From JARRNJ01 sp037385045 (GTDB lineage: Bacteria > Pseudomonadota > Gammaproteobacteria > JASBUN01): a stretch of DNA of 64,000 nt. This document shows positions 51,905 to 60,829 of this stretch, piece after piece. Under the pieces are notes generated by a model. That model was given only the letters and a program-made list of their open reading frames with translations, was not told where the DNA came from and ran no database searches. Both the position numbers and the translations under genes were made by a program. Positions within the stretch are counted from its first letter, which is position 1; each line of letters begins with the position of its first letter. Location of the stretch: contig JARRNJ010000023.1 in the NCBI GenBank assembly GCA_037385045.1, forward strand, positions 1 to 64,000, written 5' to 3'.

Positions 51905-52055
51905 AGGCGCGCGCCGCGCGCTCACTTCGGTTTACCCGCCGGCGCCGCCAGCAGCGATCGTGCGAATCCGTCGATCCCTGCCGCCGCCCGGCCTCGGTAC
52001 CCGGCGTATCCCCGCTGCTGATCCGGCTTGCGGGAACCCACGGTTGACCAAAGGC

Positions 52056-52970
52056 ATGAAAAAATCGGTTCGCCGCCTGTGTGTGGCCGCGGTGCTGGCG
52101 ATCGGGATTGCGCAGGCCGTTTCGGCCGCCGACGGCCCGCGCGCAGCGCTGTTGGCGCAGTACCAGCGTATTCTGCCGGAGCTGACCCGCAACAGCTTTG
52201 GTGTGCCCGTGTTCGTCCGTTCCACCGATGACGGCGACGTGTTGAGCGCGGACGTGTTCGGTGTGATCGAGCGGCCGCCGGAAACCGTGGCCGAGATCCT
52301 GGGCCAGCCCCGCGCTTGGTGTCAGTTCGTGCCGTTGACCTTGAACGTGAAGGCGTGCACCTATACACAGTACGCTCCGGATGTCCGCTTGACGCTGTTT
52401 ATGGGGCGCAAGTACTACGAACCGCCGGAGAAGGCCTACCAGGTGCGTTACCGCTTCACCAGCAACCGCACACGGGACGGCGTGTTCCGGGTGGCGCTGT
52501 ATGGCGGCGACGGTCCTCTGGGCACCGAGGATTACCGTATTGAGGTCGAGGCGACAGCGGTTGGGGCGGGCACTCTGGTGCACATCCGCTGCTCCTACCG
52601 GCCCAGCACCCGGAGCCGTTGGGCAACCGCCGCCTATCTCGCCACCCTGGGCCGTGACAAGGTCGGTTTCAGCCGTGTCGGGGTGGACGCCGACGGCAAG
52701 CCGCTGTTGGTCGGCGGCGTGCGCGGCATCATCGAGCGCAACGTGATGCGCTATTACCTGGCGCTTGCCGCCGTGCTCGACACCCGGACCGTACCTCTCG
52801 ACGGCCGCTTCGAGGCGCGCATCCGCCGCTGGTTCGATCTTACCGAACGCTATCCGGCGCAGCTGCACGAACTGGACCGCACGGAATATCTGCAGGCCAA
52901 ACGCCGGGAACATCGTAACCAGGAGCGCTTGCAGGCGGTGCAGACGGCCGCGCTCGGGCCCGGCTCGTGA
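52056..52970 (+). CDS. Exported START/SRPBCC-like protein
   Basis: 304 residues with a signal peptide (RRLCVAAVLAIGIAQAVSAA). The mature region has SADVFGVIERPPETVAEILG, PRAWCQFVPLTLNVKACTYT, YQVRYRFTSNRTRDGVFRVA and VGAGTLVHIRCSYRPSTRSR, with a strand-helix-strand order reminiscent of START-like lipid-binding proteins; that fold is inference. Start ATG 52056 with AAAGGC. Its stop overlaps the GTG start of the YcgL gene (GTGA), so the two are coupled. Confidence 0.65.
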   Translation: MKKSVRRLCVAAVLAIGIAQAVSAADGPRAALLAQYQRILPELTRNSFGVPVFVRSTDDGDVLSADVFGVIERPPETVAEILGQPRAWCQFVPLTLNVKACTYTQYAPDVRLTLFMGRKYYEPPEKAYQVRYRFTSNRTRDGVFRVALYGGDGPLGTEDYRIEVEATAVGAGTLVHIRCSYRPSTRSRWATAAYLATLGRDKVGFSRVGVDADGKPLLVGGVRGIIERNVMRYYLALAAVLDTRTVPLDGRFEARIRRWFDLTERYPAQLHELDRTEYLQAKRREHRNQERLQAVQTAALGPGS

Positions 52971-53230
52971 ACGGTCCGATAAATGGCGGGCCGGCCCGGT
53001 GCGTCGTCTACCGCAGCACACGCAAGGCCGACACCTATCTGTACATCGACCGTGAAGACGACTTCACCCGCGTGCCAGAACCGTTGCGGGTCATGCTCGG
53101 CGCTCTCGAGAGGGTGATGACGTTGGAGTTGGCGCCGGGGCGCAGGCTTGCGCGAGCCGACGTGGAAACGGTCCGCCGCCGGCTGGCCGAAGATGGCTAC
53201 TACCTGCAGGTGCCGCCCGCGGTGTTCTGA
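52967..53230 (+). CDS. YcgL domain protein
   Basis: 87 residues; CVVYRSTRKADTYLYIDRED, PEPLRVMLGALERVMTLELA and RRRLAEDGYYLQVPPAVF match the YcgL fold (DUF709) found next to minCDE or rnd in many gammaproteobacteria. Here it is coupled instead to an exported protein gene. Function unknown. The start is the GTG at 52967. Confidence 0.9.
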   Translation: MNGPINGGPARCVVYRSTRKADTYLYIDREDDFTRVPEPLRVMLGALERVMTLELAPGRRLARADVETVRRRLAEDGYYLQVPPAVF

Positions 53231-53348
53231 AACCGGGCGACGCTGTCGCAAACGCTTTACATTTTCCCCGTTTGGGCTAAGTGTTAGATGTGCCGGTCAT
53301 GGGCGCGCCCCGGCGGCACCGTTTGCGTCGTTTGTATCGGGGGAGCTG

Positions 53349-53732
53349 ATGAACCTGGAGAAGGTGGTTTTTGCATTCTTTATCGTCCTGGCACTTACAC
53401 TCAACTTCGGTTTCTTCGTCGGCGATATCGGCGATCCGGTACTGCACAGCGTCTATGAACTGTTTGCGGCCCTCGTCGTCAGCCTCATCGCCACCGTGAT
53501 GAAATTCGGCGACCGCACCCATCTGGGCGCCGTATTGCTGGCGACCAGTCTGGTGGCGGACCTGCAGCTGGTGGCGGCGGTCGTGGTCTGGGGTGCCGCG
53601 GTGTACGTCGCGCACGCCGGTCTGACCACCCACATCATGGCCAGCATTGTGTCGCTGTCCGGCGGCGCGCTGCTGGCCAACATCACCTCCGTCGTGTTGC
53701 TGGTGGTGGAAACGGTGATGCTGAGGCGCTGA
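53349..53732 (+). CDS. DUF6394-like four-helix membrane protein
   Basis: 127 residues with four transmembrane segments: VVFAFFIVLALTLNFGFFVG, YELFAALVVSLIATVMKFGD, QLVAAVVVWGAAVYVAHAGL and GGALLANITSVVLLVVETVM. It resembles DUF6394 proteins. GGGGGAGCTG is the ribosome site. It lies 18 bases before the RCK-channel gene, so it probably works with it. Confidence 0.75.
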   Translation: MNLEKVVFAFFIVLALTLNFGFFVGDIGDPVLHSVYELFAALVVSLIATVMKFGDRTHLGAVLLATSLVADLQLVAAVVVWGAAVYVAHAGLTTHIMASIVSLSGGALLANITSVVLLVVETVMLRR

Positions 53733-53750
53733 GGCGCGGGCGGGGTTCCA

Positions 53751-55466
53751 ATGCAGAACGTGGTCTACCTGCTGTTTCGCCGCATGCGCATGCCGCTGGT
53801 GGTGCTGATCTGCACCTATGCGCTGTCGGTACTGGGGTTCGTGTTGATTCCGGGCGTCGATGCGCACGGCCGTCCCTGGCACATGGATTTCTTTCACGCG
53901 TTCTACTTCGTCAGCTTCATGGGCTCCACCATCGGCTTCGGCGAATTGCCCTATCCGTTCACCGGCGGGCAACGGCTCTGGACCATGATTTCCATCTATG
54001 CCACGGTGGTGGCGTGGCTGTATGCCATCGGCGCGGTGTTGTCCATGCTCCAGGACCCGGCGTTCCGGCGCCTGGTCCGGTATTCGGTCTTCACCCGCGC
54101 CGTGCGCCGCATTACCGAACCTTTCCACCTGGTGTGCGGCTACGGGGACACGGGCGGCATGGTGGTCGCCGCGCTGGCCGAGCGGGGCATGCGCACGGTG
54201 GTTATTGATATCAACCAGGAGCGCATCGACGGCCTGGAAGTCGCCGACTACCGGATCAACGTCCCGGGGCTGTGCGCCGATGCGACCGACATCGACGCCC
54301 TGACCGCCGCCGGCATGACCCATCCGTGTTGTTCAGGGGTGTTGGCGCTGACCAACTTCGATCAGGTCAATGTGACCGTGGCGATTACGGCCAAGCTTAT
54401 GGCGCCATCGCTGACCGTCATCAGCCGTGCGGAATACCAGGACACCATGGCCAACCTGGATTCGTTCGGCACTGACCACATCGTCAACCCGTTCGAGACC
54501 TTCGCCAACCGTTTCGCCATGGCCATCCATTCACCGAGCATGCACTTGTTGTACGAATGGATGACCAGCACCGCTCACACTGTATCCATGCAGCTGCTGG
54601 AGCCCCCTCGCGGTACCTGGGTGCTGTGCGGGTACGGCAGGATGGGCAAGGCGTTGCACCGCTACCTGGCGTTCGAAGGCGTACGCACGGTGGTGGTGGA
54701 AGCCGATCCAGCCGCCACGGGGGCGCCGGAGGAAGGCATCATTCACGGCCGCGGCACGGAGGCGGTCACCCTGAGGGAGGCCAAGGTCGAAGACGCCGTA
54801 GGCATCATCGCGGGAACGGACGACGACGCCAACAACCTGTCCATCGTCGTCACCGCCAGGGAGATGAACCCGGGCCTGTTCACCGTCGCAAGGCAGATGC
54901 ACCGGCGCAACGACGCGCTGTTCGATGCCGCGCGCCTGGGCCTGACCATGCAGCCGGGTACGATCATGGCCCGCCATATTCTCGCCTTCATCACGACGCC
55001 GTTGCTGGGCAGCTTTCTGCGCTTGGCCCGTCACCGCGACAACGAGTGGGCCAACCTGCTGATCAGCCGCATCTCTGGCCTGATCGCCGACGAGGCGCCG
55101 GATACCTGGACTCTGCCCGTCGACGCCGAAGAGATGCCGGCAGTGTTCGAGTCACTGGCCGAAGGCGTGCCGGTGACGTTGCAGGTGTTGTGCGCGAACC
55201 CGCGCAAGCGTACGGAGGCGTTGCCTTGTCTGGCACTGCTGCTGGTGCGCGGTGACGACGAGATGCTGCTGCCGGAAACGGCGATACCGCTTGAGCAAGG
55301 CGATCAGCTGTTGTTCTGCGGGCGGCGGGAGGCGGCGCGGGCGATGCTGTGGGCGGCGCGTAACCGCAACGTGCTCGGTTACCTGCGCGACGGTATCGAC
55401 CGTCCAACGGGTACCGTGTGGCGCTGGCTGGCGGGGGATGGCGCACGCGCTCGGACGTCCGGTTGA
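53751..55466 (+). CDS. Potassium channel-like protein with two RCK domains
   Basis: 571 residues. Two N-terminal hydrophobic segments (PLVVLICTYALSVLGFVLIP; MISIYATVVAWLYAIGAVL) flank a pore loop whose filter, STIGFGE (Thr60-Glu65), matches the TxGxGD type. Two TrkA-N/RCK Rossmann domains follow, beginning LVCGYGDTGGMVVAALAERG (about 127) and VLCGYGRMGKALHRYLAFEG (about 290). The C-terminus ends with a TrkA-C-like segment (EQGDQLLFCGRREAARAM). It probably forms a tetrameric ion channel gated by nucleotides or ions. Partner: the DUF6394-like protein just upstream. Confidence 0.88.
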   Translation: MQNVVYLLFRRMRMPLVVLICTYALSVLGFVLIPGVDAHGRPWHMDFFHAFYFVSFMGSTIGFGELPYPFTGGQRLWTMISIYATVVAWLYAIGAVLSMLQDPAFRRLVRYSVFTRAVRRITEPFHLVCGYGDTGGMVVAALAERGMRTVVIDINQERIDGLEVADYRINVPGLCADATDIDALTAAGMTHPCCSGVLALTNFDQVNVTVAITAKLMAPSLTVISRAEYQDTMANLDSFGTDHIVNPFETFANRFAMAIHSPSMHLLYEWMTSTAHTVSMQLLEPPRGTWVLCGYGRMGKALHRYLAFEGVRTVVVEADPAATGAPEEGIIHGRGTEAVTLREAKVEDAVGIIAGTDDDANNLSIVVTAREMNPGLFTVARQMHRRNDALFDAARLGLTMQPGTIMARHILAFITTPLLGSFLRLARHRDNEWANLLISRISGLIADEAPDTWTLPVDAEEMPAVFESLAEGVPVTLQVLCANPRKRTEALPCLALLLVRGDDEMLLPETAIPLEQGDQLLFCGRREAARAMLWAARNRNVLGYLRDGIDRPTGTVWRWLAGDGARARTSG

Positions 55467-55478
55467 CGCGTGCGGCGC

Positions 55479-56843
55479 TCAGGCCTGGGATTGGCGCGAT
55501 GGGGCCGACACCGGGCGACTTTCAGCCACCAGGTCGCGCAGCGTGCGATGGTCAAGCGTCTCCTCCCACGCGCGGTCCAACGAGCCCAGCACCTGCTCCA
55601 CCGCCGGCTCGAACGGCAGCCGTTCGCTGTTGAGGTACGGCGTTTCGCCGGCGGTGCGCACGGCTTCGAGAATCTCCCGCACTTCGATACTCTCCAGAGA
55701 GTGCCCGGGCAGGAAGACCGGCGGCTCACCCTCGGTCGGTTCCAGCAACTCGCGCTGGTGGAGGGTTGCAAGCAGGTGGTCCATGGTCTCCATGGGCACG
55801 CGCAGATGCTGCGCCAGGGCCTCGGCGGTCCATCCCGGGACGCGGCGGTGGAAGTTCTGCCCGATCAGCGTCATCACCAGCAGAGCCAGACGCTCCTTCA
55901 TGCGCCCGCTGAGCGACAGTTCCGGCCGGCGGTAGGTGACGAATTCCGGATGTTGATGGTAGAAGGCAATGCTGCCGCCCACCAGCAGAATCAGCCAGCT
56001 GGTGTAGAGCCAGATCATCAACACGAGCAGCGTGGCGAAGGTCGAGTAGATAGCGGTGTACTTGGTCGAACCGACGATGAACGAAGCGAACAGCCAGCCG
56101 GCCGTTTCCCACAGGAAGCCGGCCACGACCGCCCCGACCAGCGCCGAGCGGGCGCGCACCTTGGTATTGGGGATGAAGACGTAGATGAAGGCGAAGGCGG
56201 CAATGATCAGCAAATAGGGAACCAGGCGGCTCGCGGCTTCCACCGCTCCGCCGAACGGGGCGATCAAACGCTGTACGATCTCGTTGCTCATGACCGACGC
56301 GGTGAGGCCAAGGGCGGAAAACACCAATACGGGCCCGATGAGAATGACGCTGAGATAGTCGCTGAAGCGCTGGGAGAACGGCCGGTGGTGCGACACGTGC
56401 CAGGTGTAGTTGAACGTGCGTTCCACCTTCTGCAGCAGCGACACCACGGTGTAGAGCAGAAAAGCCAGGCCCACCGCCCCGAGCACGCCGGCCTTGACGT
56501 TCTCAACGAATTCGATGATGCGGTTGCTGATCTCGATACCCTTGGCGCCCAGCGGCGCCAGCAGCCGGAGCACCAGTGGTTCGATCTGGTTGTGTACGCC
56601 GAAGGCCTTGAGCACCGAAAAACTCACGGCCAGCAGCGGGACGATGGACAGCAGAGTCGTGTAGACCAGACTCATGGCCCGCAATGTGAGCTGGCCGTCA
56701 AGCAGGTCGCGGGCCACGACATAGATCAGGCGCAGTGCCTGGACTCCCTTGGCTTTCCAGAACGGGAGCGTGTCCAGATCCGCCAGCCACAAGCGCTCGG
56801 TAATTTTGTCCTGAATCTGCGCGAATTTCGTCATGTTCCCCAC
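55479..56843 (-). CDS. YihY/BrkB family inner-membrane protein with C-terminal wHTH-like domain
   Basis: 454 residues. An N-terminal six-helix core: SLVYTTLLSIVPLLAVSFSV, LGAVGLAFLLYTVVSLLQKV, LSVILIGPVLVFSALGLTAS, LVPYLLIIAAFAFIYVFIPN, GAVVAGFLWETAGWLFASFI and LLVLMIWLYTSWLILLVGG. A soluble tail of about 140 residues (RVPGWTAEALAQHLRVPMET; HLLATLHQRELLEP) looks like a winged helix. Members were once called ribonuclease BN; a transport role is now assumed. The start may be 56843 or 56834. It converges on the channel gene. Confidence 0.9.
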   Translation of the reverse strand: MGNMTKFAQIQDKITERLWLADLDTLPFWKAKGVQALRLIYVVARDLLDGQLTLRAMSLVYTTLLSIVPLLAVSFSVLKAFGVHNQIEPLVLRLLAPLGAKGIEISNRIIEFVENVKAGVLGAVGLAFLLYTVVSLLQKVERTFNYTWHVSHHRPFSQRFSDYLSVILIGPVLVFSALGLTASVMSNEIVQRLIAPFGGAVEAASRLVPYLLIIAAFAFIYVFIPNTKVRARSALVGAVVAGFLWETAGWLFASFIVGSTKYTAIYSTFATLLVLMIWLYTSWLILLVGGSIAFYHQHPEFVTYRRPELSLSGRMKERLALLVMTLIGQNFHRRVPGWTAEALAQHLRVPMETMDHLLATLHQRELLEPTEGEPPVFLPGHSLESIEVREILEAVRTAGETPYLNSERLPFEPAVEQVLGSLDRAWEETLDHRTLRDLVAESRPVSAPSRQSQA

Positions 56844-56891
56844 TGACCGGAGCCGACTCCAGCGTCACGCCCGGCGCGATCAACTCCGGGC

Positions 56892-56907
56892 ATGCTCATT
56901 AGAGCAT
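56892..56907. repeat. Inverted repeat upstream of yihY
   Basis: ATGCTC and GAGCAT are exact reverse complements around ATTA, 49 bases before the yihY start and in its likely promoter region. A possible operator; no regulator can be named. Confidence 0.35.
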
Positions 56908-57123
56908 AGTCTATGGGGATTATGCGTCCTGCGGGTGTCCGGTGCCATTGAGGCGCGACGCGGCAACCGCCGCGGCCGCAGCCGACGGAGTGCCGGTGCC
57001 CGAATCGGCAGACCGGCAGCGTCGGCGCCGAGCGGGCATCCTGCAACGACGGAGTTGGCTCTCCGCTGGCCTCCGGGCACCCATTACCGGGCGCCCGCCG
57101 CGGGATCGATGCCGCGCGGCCGA

Positions 57124-57492
57124 CTAGGCGCCCGCGAGCCGGTGATCGACCTCCGCTTCAGCGGCCAGCCAGTCGTCCAATGGACTGCCCCCGGCGAAGC
57201 CCCGTTGCTCGGCGAGCAGGTAGGCGACTTCGGCGATCATCTGCCAACGCTCCTGCGGGGTCGGCGCGGTGGCGGCGGCTGAGGTCGATGCACGCTTTTT
57301 GATTGCCGGATTGGTTTCGTTGCCGGCCCCGTTGCCTTTGGTTTTGGCGCCCGCCTTGGCTTTGGTGGCGGTTGAATCAGCCGGCGGTCTGGCGCTTGCG
57401 CGGACCTCGATCCGACCGGCCCCCGATGCCGTTGCAGGTGCGGCGCCTGTACGGTGCCGCTCGGCGGAACGACCAAGCAGATTTTGCGCCAA
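57124..57492 (-). CDS. DUF2934 domain protein
   Basis: 122 residues from a TTG start. The C-terminal 40 residues (PQERWQMIAEVAYLLAEQRG; GGSPLDDWLAAEAEVDHRL) are a clear DUF2934 domain. The N-terminal two-thirds is Lys/Ala-rich and disordered (ATKAKAGAKTKGNGAGNETN), like a histone-tail or DNA-binding linker. The start is uncertain: no ATG precedes the domain in this frame and the ribosome site is weak. Function unknown. Confidence 0.7.
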   Translation of the reverse strand: MAQNLLGRSAERHRTGAAPATASGAGRIEVRASARPPADSTATKAKAGAKTKGNGAGNETNPAIKKRASTSAAATAPTPQERWQMIAEVAYLLAEQRGFAGGSPLDDWLAAEAEVDHRLAGA

Positions 57493-57509
57493 GCGCCTGG
57501 ATACCGCAG

Positions 57510-57821
57510 TTACCTGGCTGCATCAGTGGCTTGGCCGAGGCGCCGCGATTGCGCGTTTGCACCACCATGCAGCACCGGTGTCGCCGCGTGCATCGCGGAC
57601 GGGCGCCGGGCGGCGCGAAATTCGTCCGGCGGCTGTCCCGGCGGGGATTCCGGTGACGGTTCAGTCGGCACGTCGTCCGGTCTGGCCGGTGGGAATTCGG
57701 GCGGGATGTCCGGCGCAGGCACCTCGGGAGGTGTTTGCGGCGGCTGTTCAGGCGGCGGCGCCGGTGGCGCATCGGGCGGCTCGCCCGCGCGTCGCTGAAT
57801 CTGTCCATTGGCGAACCGCAT
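57510..57821 (-). CDS. Proline-rich hypothetical ORF
   Basis: 103 residues; residues about 14-66 are Pro/Glu/Asp repeats (DAPPAPPPEQPPQTPPEVPA then DIPPEFPPARPDDVPTEPSP). The end lies 17 bases before the DUF2934 TTG. AAAGGC lies upstream of the ATG at 57821. Base composition would allow an accidental ORF of this length, so it is only tentative. Confidence 0.3.
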   Translation of the reverse strand: MRFANGQIQRRAGEPPDAPPAPPPEQPPQTPPEVPAPDIPPEFPPARPDDVPTEPSPESPPGQPPDEFRAARRPSAMHAATPVLHGGANAQSRRLGQATDAAR

Positions 57822-57927
57822 GCCGTCAGTGCCTTTGTTACCTGCAGCCCCTTACGTCTTTCCAACACAGTGTAGGCAGCGCCCGCGTGAATGCAACGGG
57901 GCATCGGCTCTGGTGATCCCGATGGTG

Positions 57928-58176
57928 CTAGTGCACGCTGACCGGGATCACTGCAATCTCGTCCTCGTCAGTGACGGAGGTGCCGGCTCCGGCGCGTGTT
58001 TTATTGACGGTGACCTGCACGCTGCCATCGGCTAATGCCCGCTTCCAGCGCGGGCCCCGCTGGCGCAGCCAGTGCAGCAGGCTGTCTACGTCGGCTACCG
58101 ACGGTGGTAGATGGGGATGTTCGAAGGCCGTGCCGAGCGCGTCCGGGAGGGAGCCGAAATAGAGAATGCTGGCCAT
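57928..58176 (-). CDS. MoaD/ThiS-like protein without C-terminal Gly-Gly
   Basis: 82 residues. SILYFGSLPDALGTAFEHPH, VADVDSLLHWLRQRGPRW and SVQVTVNKTRAGAGTSVTDE then DEIAVIPVSVH follow the MoaD beta-grasp order, including the DEIAVIPP-like strand. The protein ends IPVSVH, lacking the GG needed for thiocarboxylate formation. Either a structural ubiquitin-like relative or a degraded MoaD; no other molybdopterin gene is nearby. Confidence 0.7.
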   Translation of the reverse strand: MASILYFGSLPDALGTAFEHPHLPPSVADVDSLLHWLRQRGPRWKRALADGSVQVTVNKTRAGAGTSVTDEDEIAVIPVSVH

Positions 58177-58216
58177 GCTGACGATCCGCTGACGGTGAAG
58201 GCCCGGGGGCCCGGAA

Positions 58217-58423
58217 TCAGGCGTTGAGGTCCGGGATGAGTTGGCTTTGCAGCCGCTGGATGGCGTCCTTGAGTTGCAGTTTGCGCTTCTTCAGCCGCCG
58301 CATCTGCAGCTGGTCGACGTAGGTGTTCTCCTCCAAGCCCTGGATTGCGGTGTCCAGGGCGCGGTGTTCAAGCTGCAGGTCTGCCAGCTGCTGTTTCAGG
58401 GATTCGATGTCCGGTGCGCTCAT
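58217..58423 (-). CDS. YdcH family protein (DUF465)
   Basis: 68 residues; an antiparallel helical hairpin (IESLKQQLADLQLEHRALDT; YVDQLQMRRLKKRKLQLKDA) matching DUF465/YdcH by LEHRALDTAI and RLKKRKLQLKD. Start ATG at 58423. It is divergent from ygiQ. Role unknown. Confidence 0.88.
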   Translation of the reverse strand: MSAPDIESLKQQLADLQLEHRALDTAIQGLEENTYVDQLQMRRLKKRKLQLKDAIQRLQSQLIPDLNA

Positions 58424-58523
58424 GGCGGCTGCGGTTCCACGCAGGAGATACCATAGCACATCAGGGGCCAGCGCGGGCGCGGCAAGATTCCTTGGCAATG
58501 CTATAGGATTGCCCTGGAACTGT

Positions 58524-58529
58524 TATAAT
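58524..58529 (+). promoter_or_regulatory. Predicted -10 element of ygiQ
   Basis: TATAAT 55 bases before GTG 58584; -35 poor. The 160-base divergent gap to ydcH fits a promoter position. Confidence 0.42.
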
Positions 58530-58583
58530 CGGGTGCCATCAGGGGGTTCGGGCCGGCCGGCAGGCGGCGGAAGCCCTATTCAC

Positions 58584-60770
58584 GTGATTGTTCCGGTGCA
58601 AACCATGCAGGCCCCGCGCGGCATATTCTCCTACCGGCCCTACTGGGCCAAGCGCTTCGGCTCGGTTCCCCAGCTGCCCGTCTCCCGGAGCGAAATGGAA
58701 GCGCTCGGCTGGGATTCGTGCGATATCGTTCTCGTTACGGGTGATGCCTATGTGGATCATCCAAGCTTCGGCATGGCGGTGATCGGGCGGCTGCTGGAAG
58801 CCCACGGGTTCCGGGTCGGCATCATCGCCCAACCGGATTGGAACTCGGCGGCCGATTTTGCCGCGCTGGGCCGACCCAACCTGTTTTTCGGCGTCACCGG
58901 CGGCAATATGGACTCCATGGTCAACCGTTATACCGCCGACCGGCGGGTGCGCTCCAACGACGCCTACACCCCCGACGGCGCCGGCGGCCGGCGGCCGGAC
59001 CGGGCGGTGCTGGTCTACGCCCAGCGGGTGCGGCAGGCCTACCGCGATGTCCCCGTCGTGCTGGGGGGCATCGAAGCCAGCCTGCGCCGGGTGGCCCACT
59101 ACGATTATTGGTCGGACAAGGTGCGCCGTTCGGTGCTGCTGGATGCCAAGGCGGATCTGTTGGTGTTCGGCAACGGGGAGCGCCAGATCGTGGAGATTGC
59201 CCACCGTCTGGCCGCCAGAGAGCCGATCGGTGCCCTGAAAGACATTCGTGGCACCGCATTCCTATGCCGGGAGACCCCGGCAGGGTGGACCGAGTTGGAC
59301 GCCGGTGCCATCGATACTCCCGGCCCGACGGCGCCGCCACAGGATCCCTACGCAAGTGAAGTCGGGGGAGCGGCCTGCGCCGGGACCGGCGCAGCTGCCG
59401 TGGCGCCGCCGCGGCGGGCCCGGCGCCTGGAGCGCGAGCGGACCGTGGTCCGCCTGCCATCCTATGAAGCGGTGCGCGACGACCCGGTGCTCTATGCCCA
59501 CGCGTCGCGGGTGCTGCACCTGGAGACCAACCCGGGCAACGCCCGCGCGCTGGTGCAGCGCCACGGCGACCGGCAGTTGTGGCTGAATCCACCGCCGATA
59601 CCGTTGACCACCGCGGAACTGGACGGGGTGTTCGAGCTTCCTTACAGCCGGGTACCGCACCACACCTACGGGGACGCCAACATCCCTGCCTACGAAATGA
59701 TCCGCTTCTCGGTCAACATCATGCGCGGCTGCTTCGGCGGCTGCACCTTCTGCTCCATCACCGAGCACGAAGGGCGGGTGATTCAGAGCCGGTCGGAAGA
59801 CTCCATCATCCGGGAAGTGGAAACCATACGCGACACGGCGCCGGGCTTCACGGGGGTGATCTCCGATCTCGGCGGTCCGACGGCCAACATGTACCGCCTG
59901 GCGTGCAAGAGCAGGAGCATCGAAGCGGCCTGCCGGCGGCCGTCGTGCGTCCATCCGGAGATCTGTTCGAATCTCAACACCGATCACCGCCCGCTCATTC
60001 ACCTCTACCGGCGGGCGCGCAGGGTGCCGGGGATCAAGAAGATTCTCGTGGCCTCCGGTTTGCGCTACGACCTGGCGGTGCGCTCGCCTGAGTACGTCAA
60101 AGAGCTCGTGACCCACCACGTGGGCGGTTACCTCAAGATCGCGCCCGAGCACACCGAGCCCGGGCCCTTGTCGAAGATGATGAAGCCCGGCATGGGCGCC
60201 TATTACCGTTTCAAGGAGCTGTTCGACAAGTACTCGCACCTGGCCGGCAAGGAACAGTACCTGATTCCCTATTTCATCGCCGCCCATCCCGGAACCACCG
60301 ACGAGGACATGCTGCAGCTGGCCCTGTGGCTGAAACGCAATGGCTTTCGCGCCGACCAGGTGCAGAATTTTCTGCCGTCGCCCATGGCCACGGCGACGGC
60401 CATGTACCATTCGGGAAAAAATCCGCTGCGCAAGGTCACCGCAACCAGCGAAGCGGTGTTCGTGGCCAGGGGTGCGCGCCGGCGGCGCCTGCACAAGGCG
60501 TTTCTGCGCTACCATGATCCGGACAACTGGCCGCTGCTGCGCGACGCGCTCAGACGCATGGGGCGCGCCGACCTGATCGGCAACGGGAAGCGGCACCTGG
60601 TGCCGTCCTGGCAGCCGGCCGGCACCGGCGCGGCGCGGCGCGGGGCCGGTGGTGGCGGGCGCGGCAGGCGCTTCCGCACTCAGCACACGGGTCTTCCCGA
60701 CCGCGCCTCGTCGTCGCAGTCCGGACCGGGGCCCGGGAAGGCACGAGGGCCGGGCGCCAAAACGCGCTGA
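58584..60770 (+). CDS. ygiQ: YgiQ family radical SAM protein
   Basis: 728 residues. An N-terminal region reads YRPYWAKRFGSVPQLPVSRS, EALGWDSCDIVLVTGDAYVD, HPSFGMAVIGRLLEAHGFRV. The radical-SAM core has Cys-x3-Cys-x2-Cys in MRGCFGGCTFCSITEHEGRV, binding the [4Fe-4S] cluster, followed by the YgiQ-specific C-terminal part and a low-complexity Gly/Arg tail. Function is unknown. GTG 58584 aligns with the usual YgiQ N-terminus; ATG 58605 is the alternative. The cluster would depend on the SUF system. Confidence 0.92.
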   Translation: MIVPVQTMQAPRGIFSYRPYWAKRFGSVPQLPVSRSEMEALGWDSCDIVLVTGDAYVDHPSFGMAVIGRLLEAHGFRVGIIAQPDWNSAADFAALGRPNLFFGVTGGNMDSMVNRYTADRRVRSNDAYTPDGAGGRRPDRAVLVYAQRVRQAYRDVPVVLGGIEASLRRVAHYDYWSDKVRRSVLLDAKADLLVFGNGERQIVEIAHRLAAREPIGALKDIRGTAFLCRETPAGWTELDAGAIDTPGPTAPPQDPYASEVGGAACAGTGAAAVAPPRRARRLERERTVVRLPSYEAVRDDPVLYAHASRVLHLETNPGNARALVQRHGDRQLWLNPPPIPLTTAELDGVFELPYSRVPHHTYGDANIPAYEMIRFSVNIMRGCFGGCTFCSITEHEGRVIQSRSEDSIIREVETIRDTAPGFTGVISDLGGPTANMYRLACKSRSIEAACRRPSCVHPEICSNLNTDHRPLIHLYRRARRVPGIKKILVASGLRYDLAVRSPEYVKELVTHHVGGYLKIAPEHTEPGPLSKMMKPGMGAYYRFKELFDKYSHLAGKEQYLIPYFIAAHPGTTDEDMLQLALWLKRNGFRADQVQNFLPSPMATATAMYHSGKNPLRKVTATSEAVFVARGARRRRLHKAFLRYHDPDNWPLLRDALRRMGRADLIGNGKRHLVPSWQPAGTGAARRGAGGGGRGRRFRTQHTGLPDRASSSQSGPGPGKARGPGAKTR

Positions 60771-60829
60771 GCGTGGTCGCCGCGCGAGGTCCGGCGTCCT
60801 GAGGGGATAGCGGCGGAGGTGAGCGTGCG

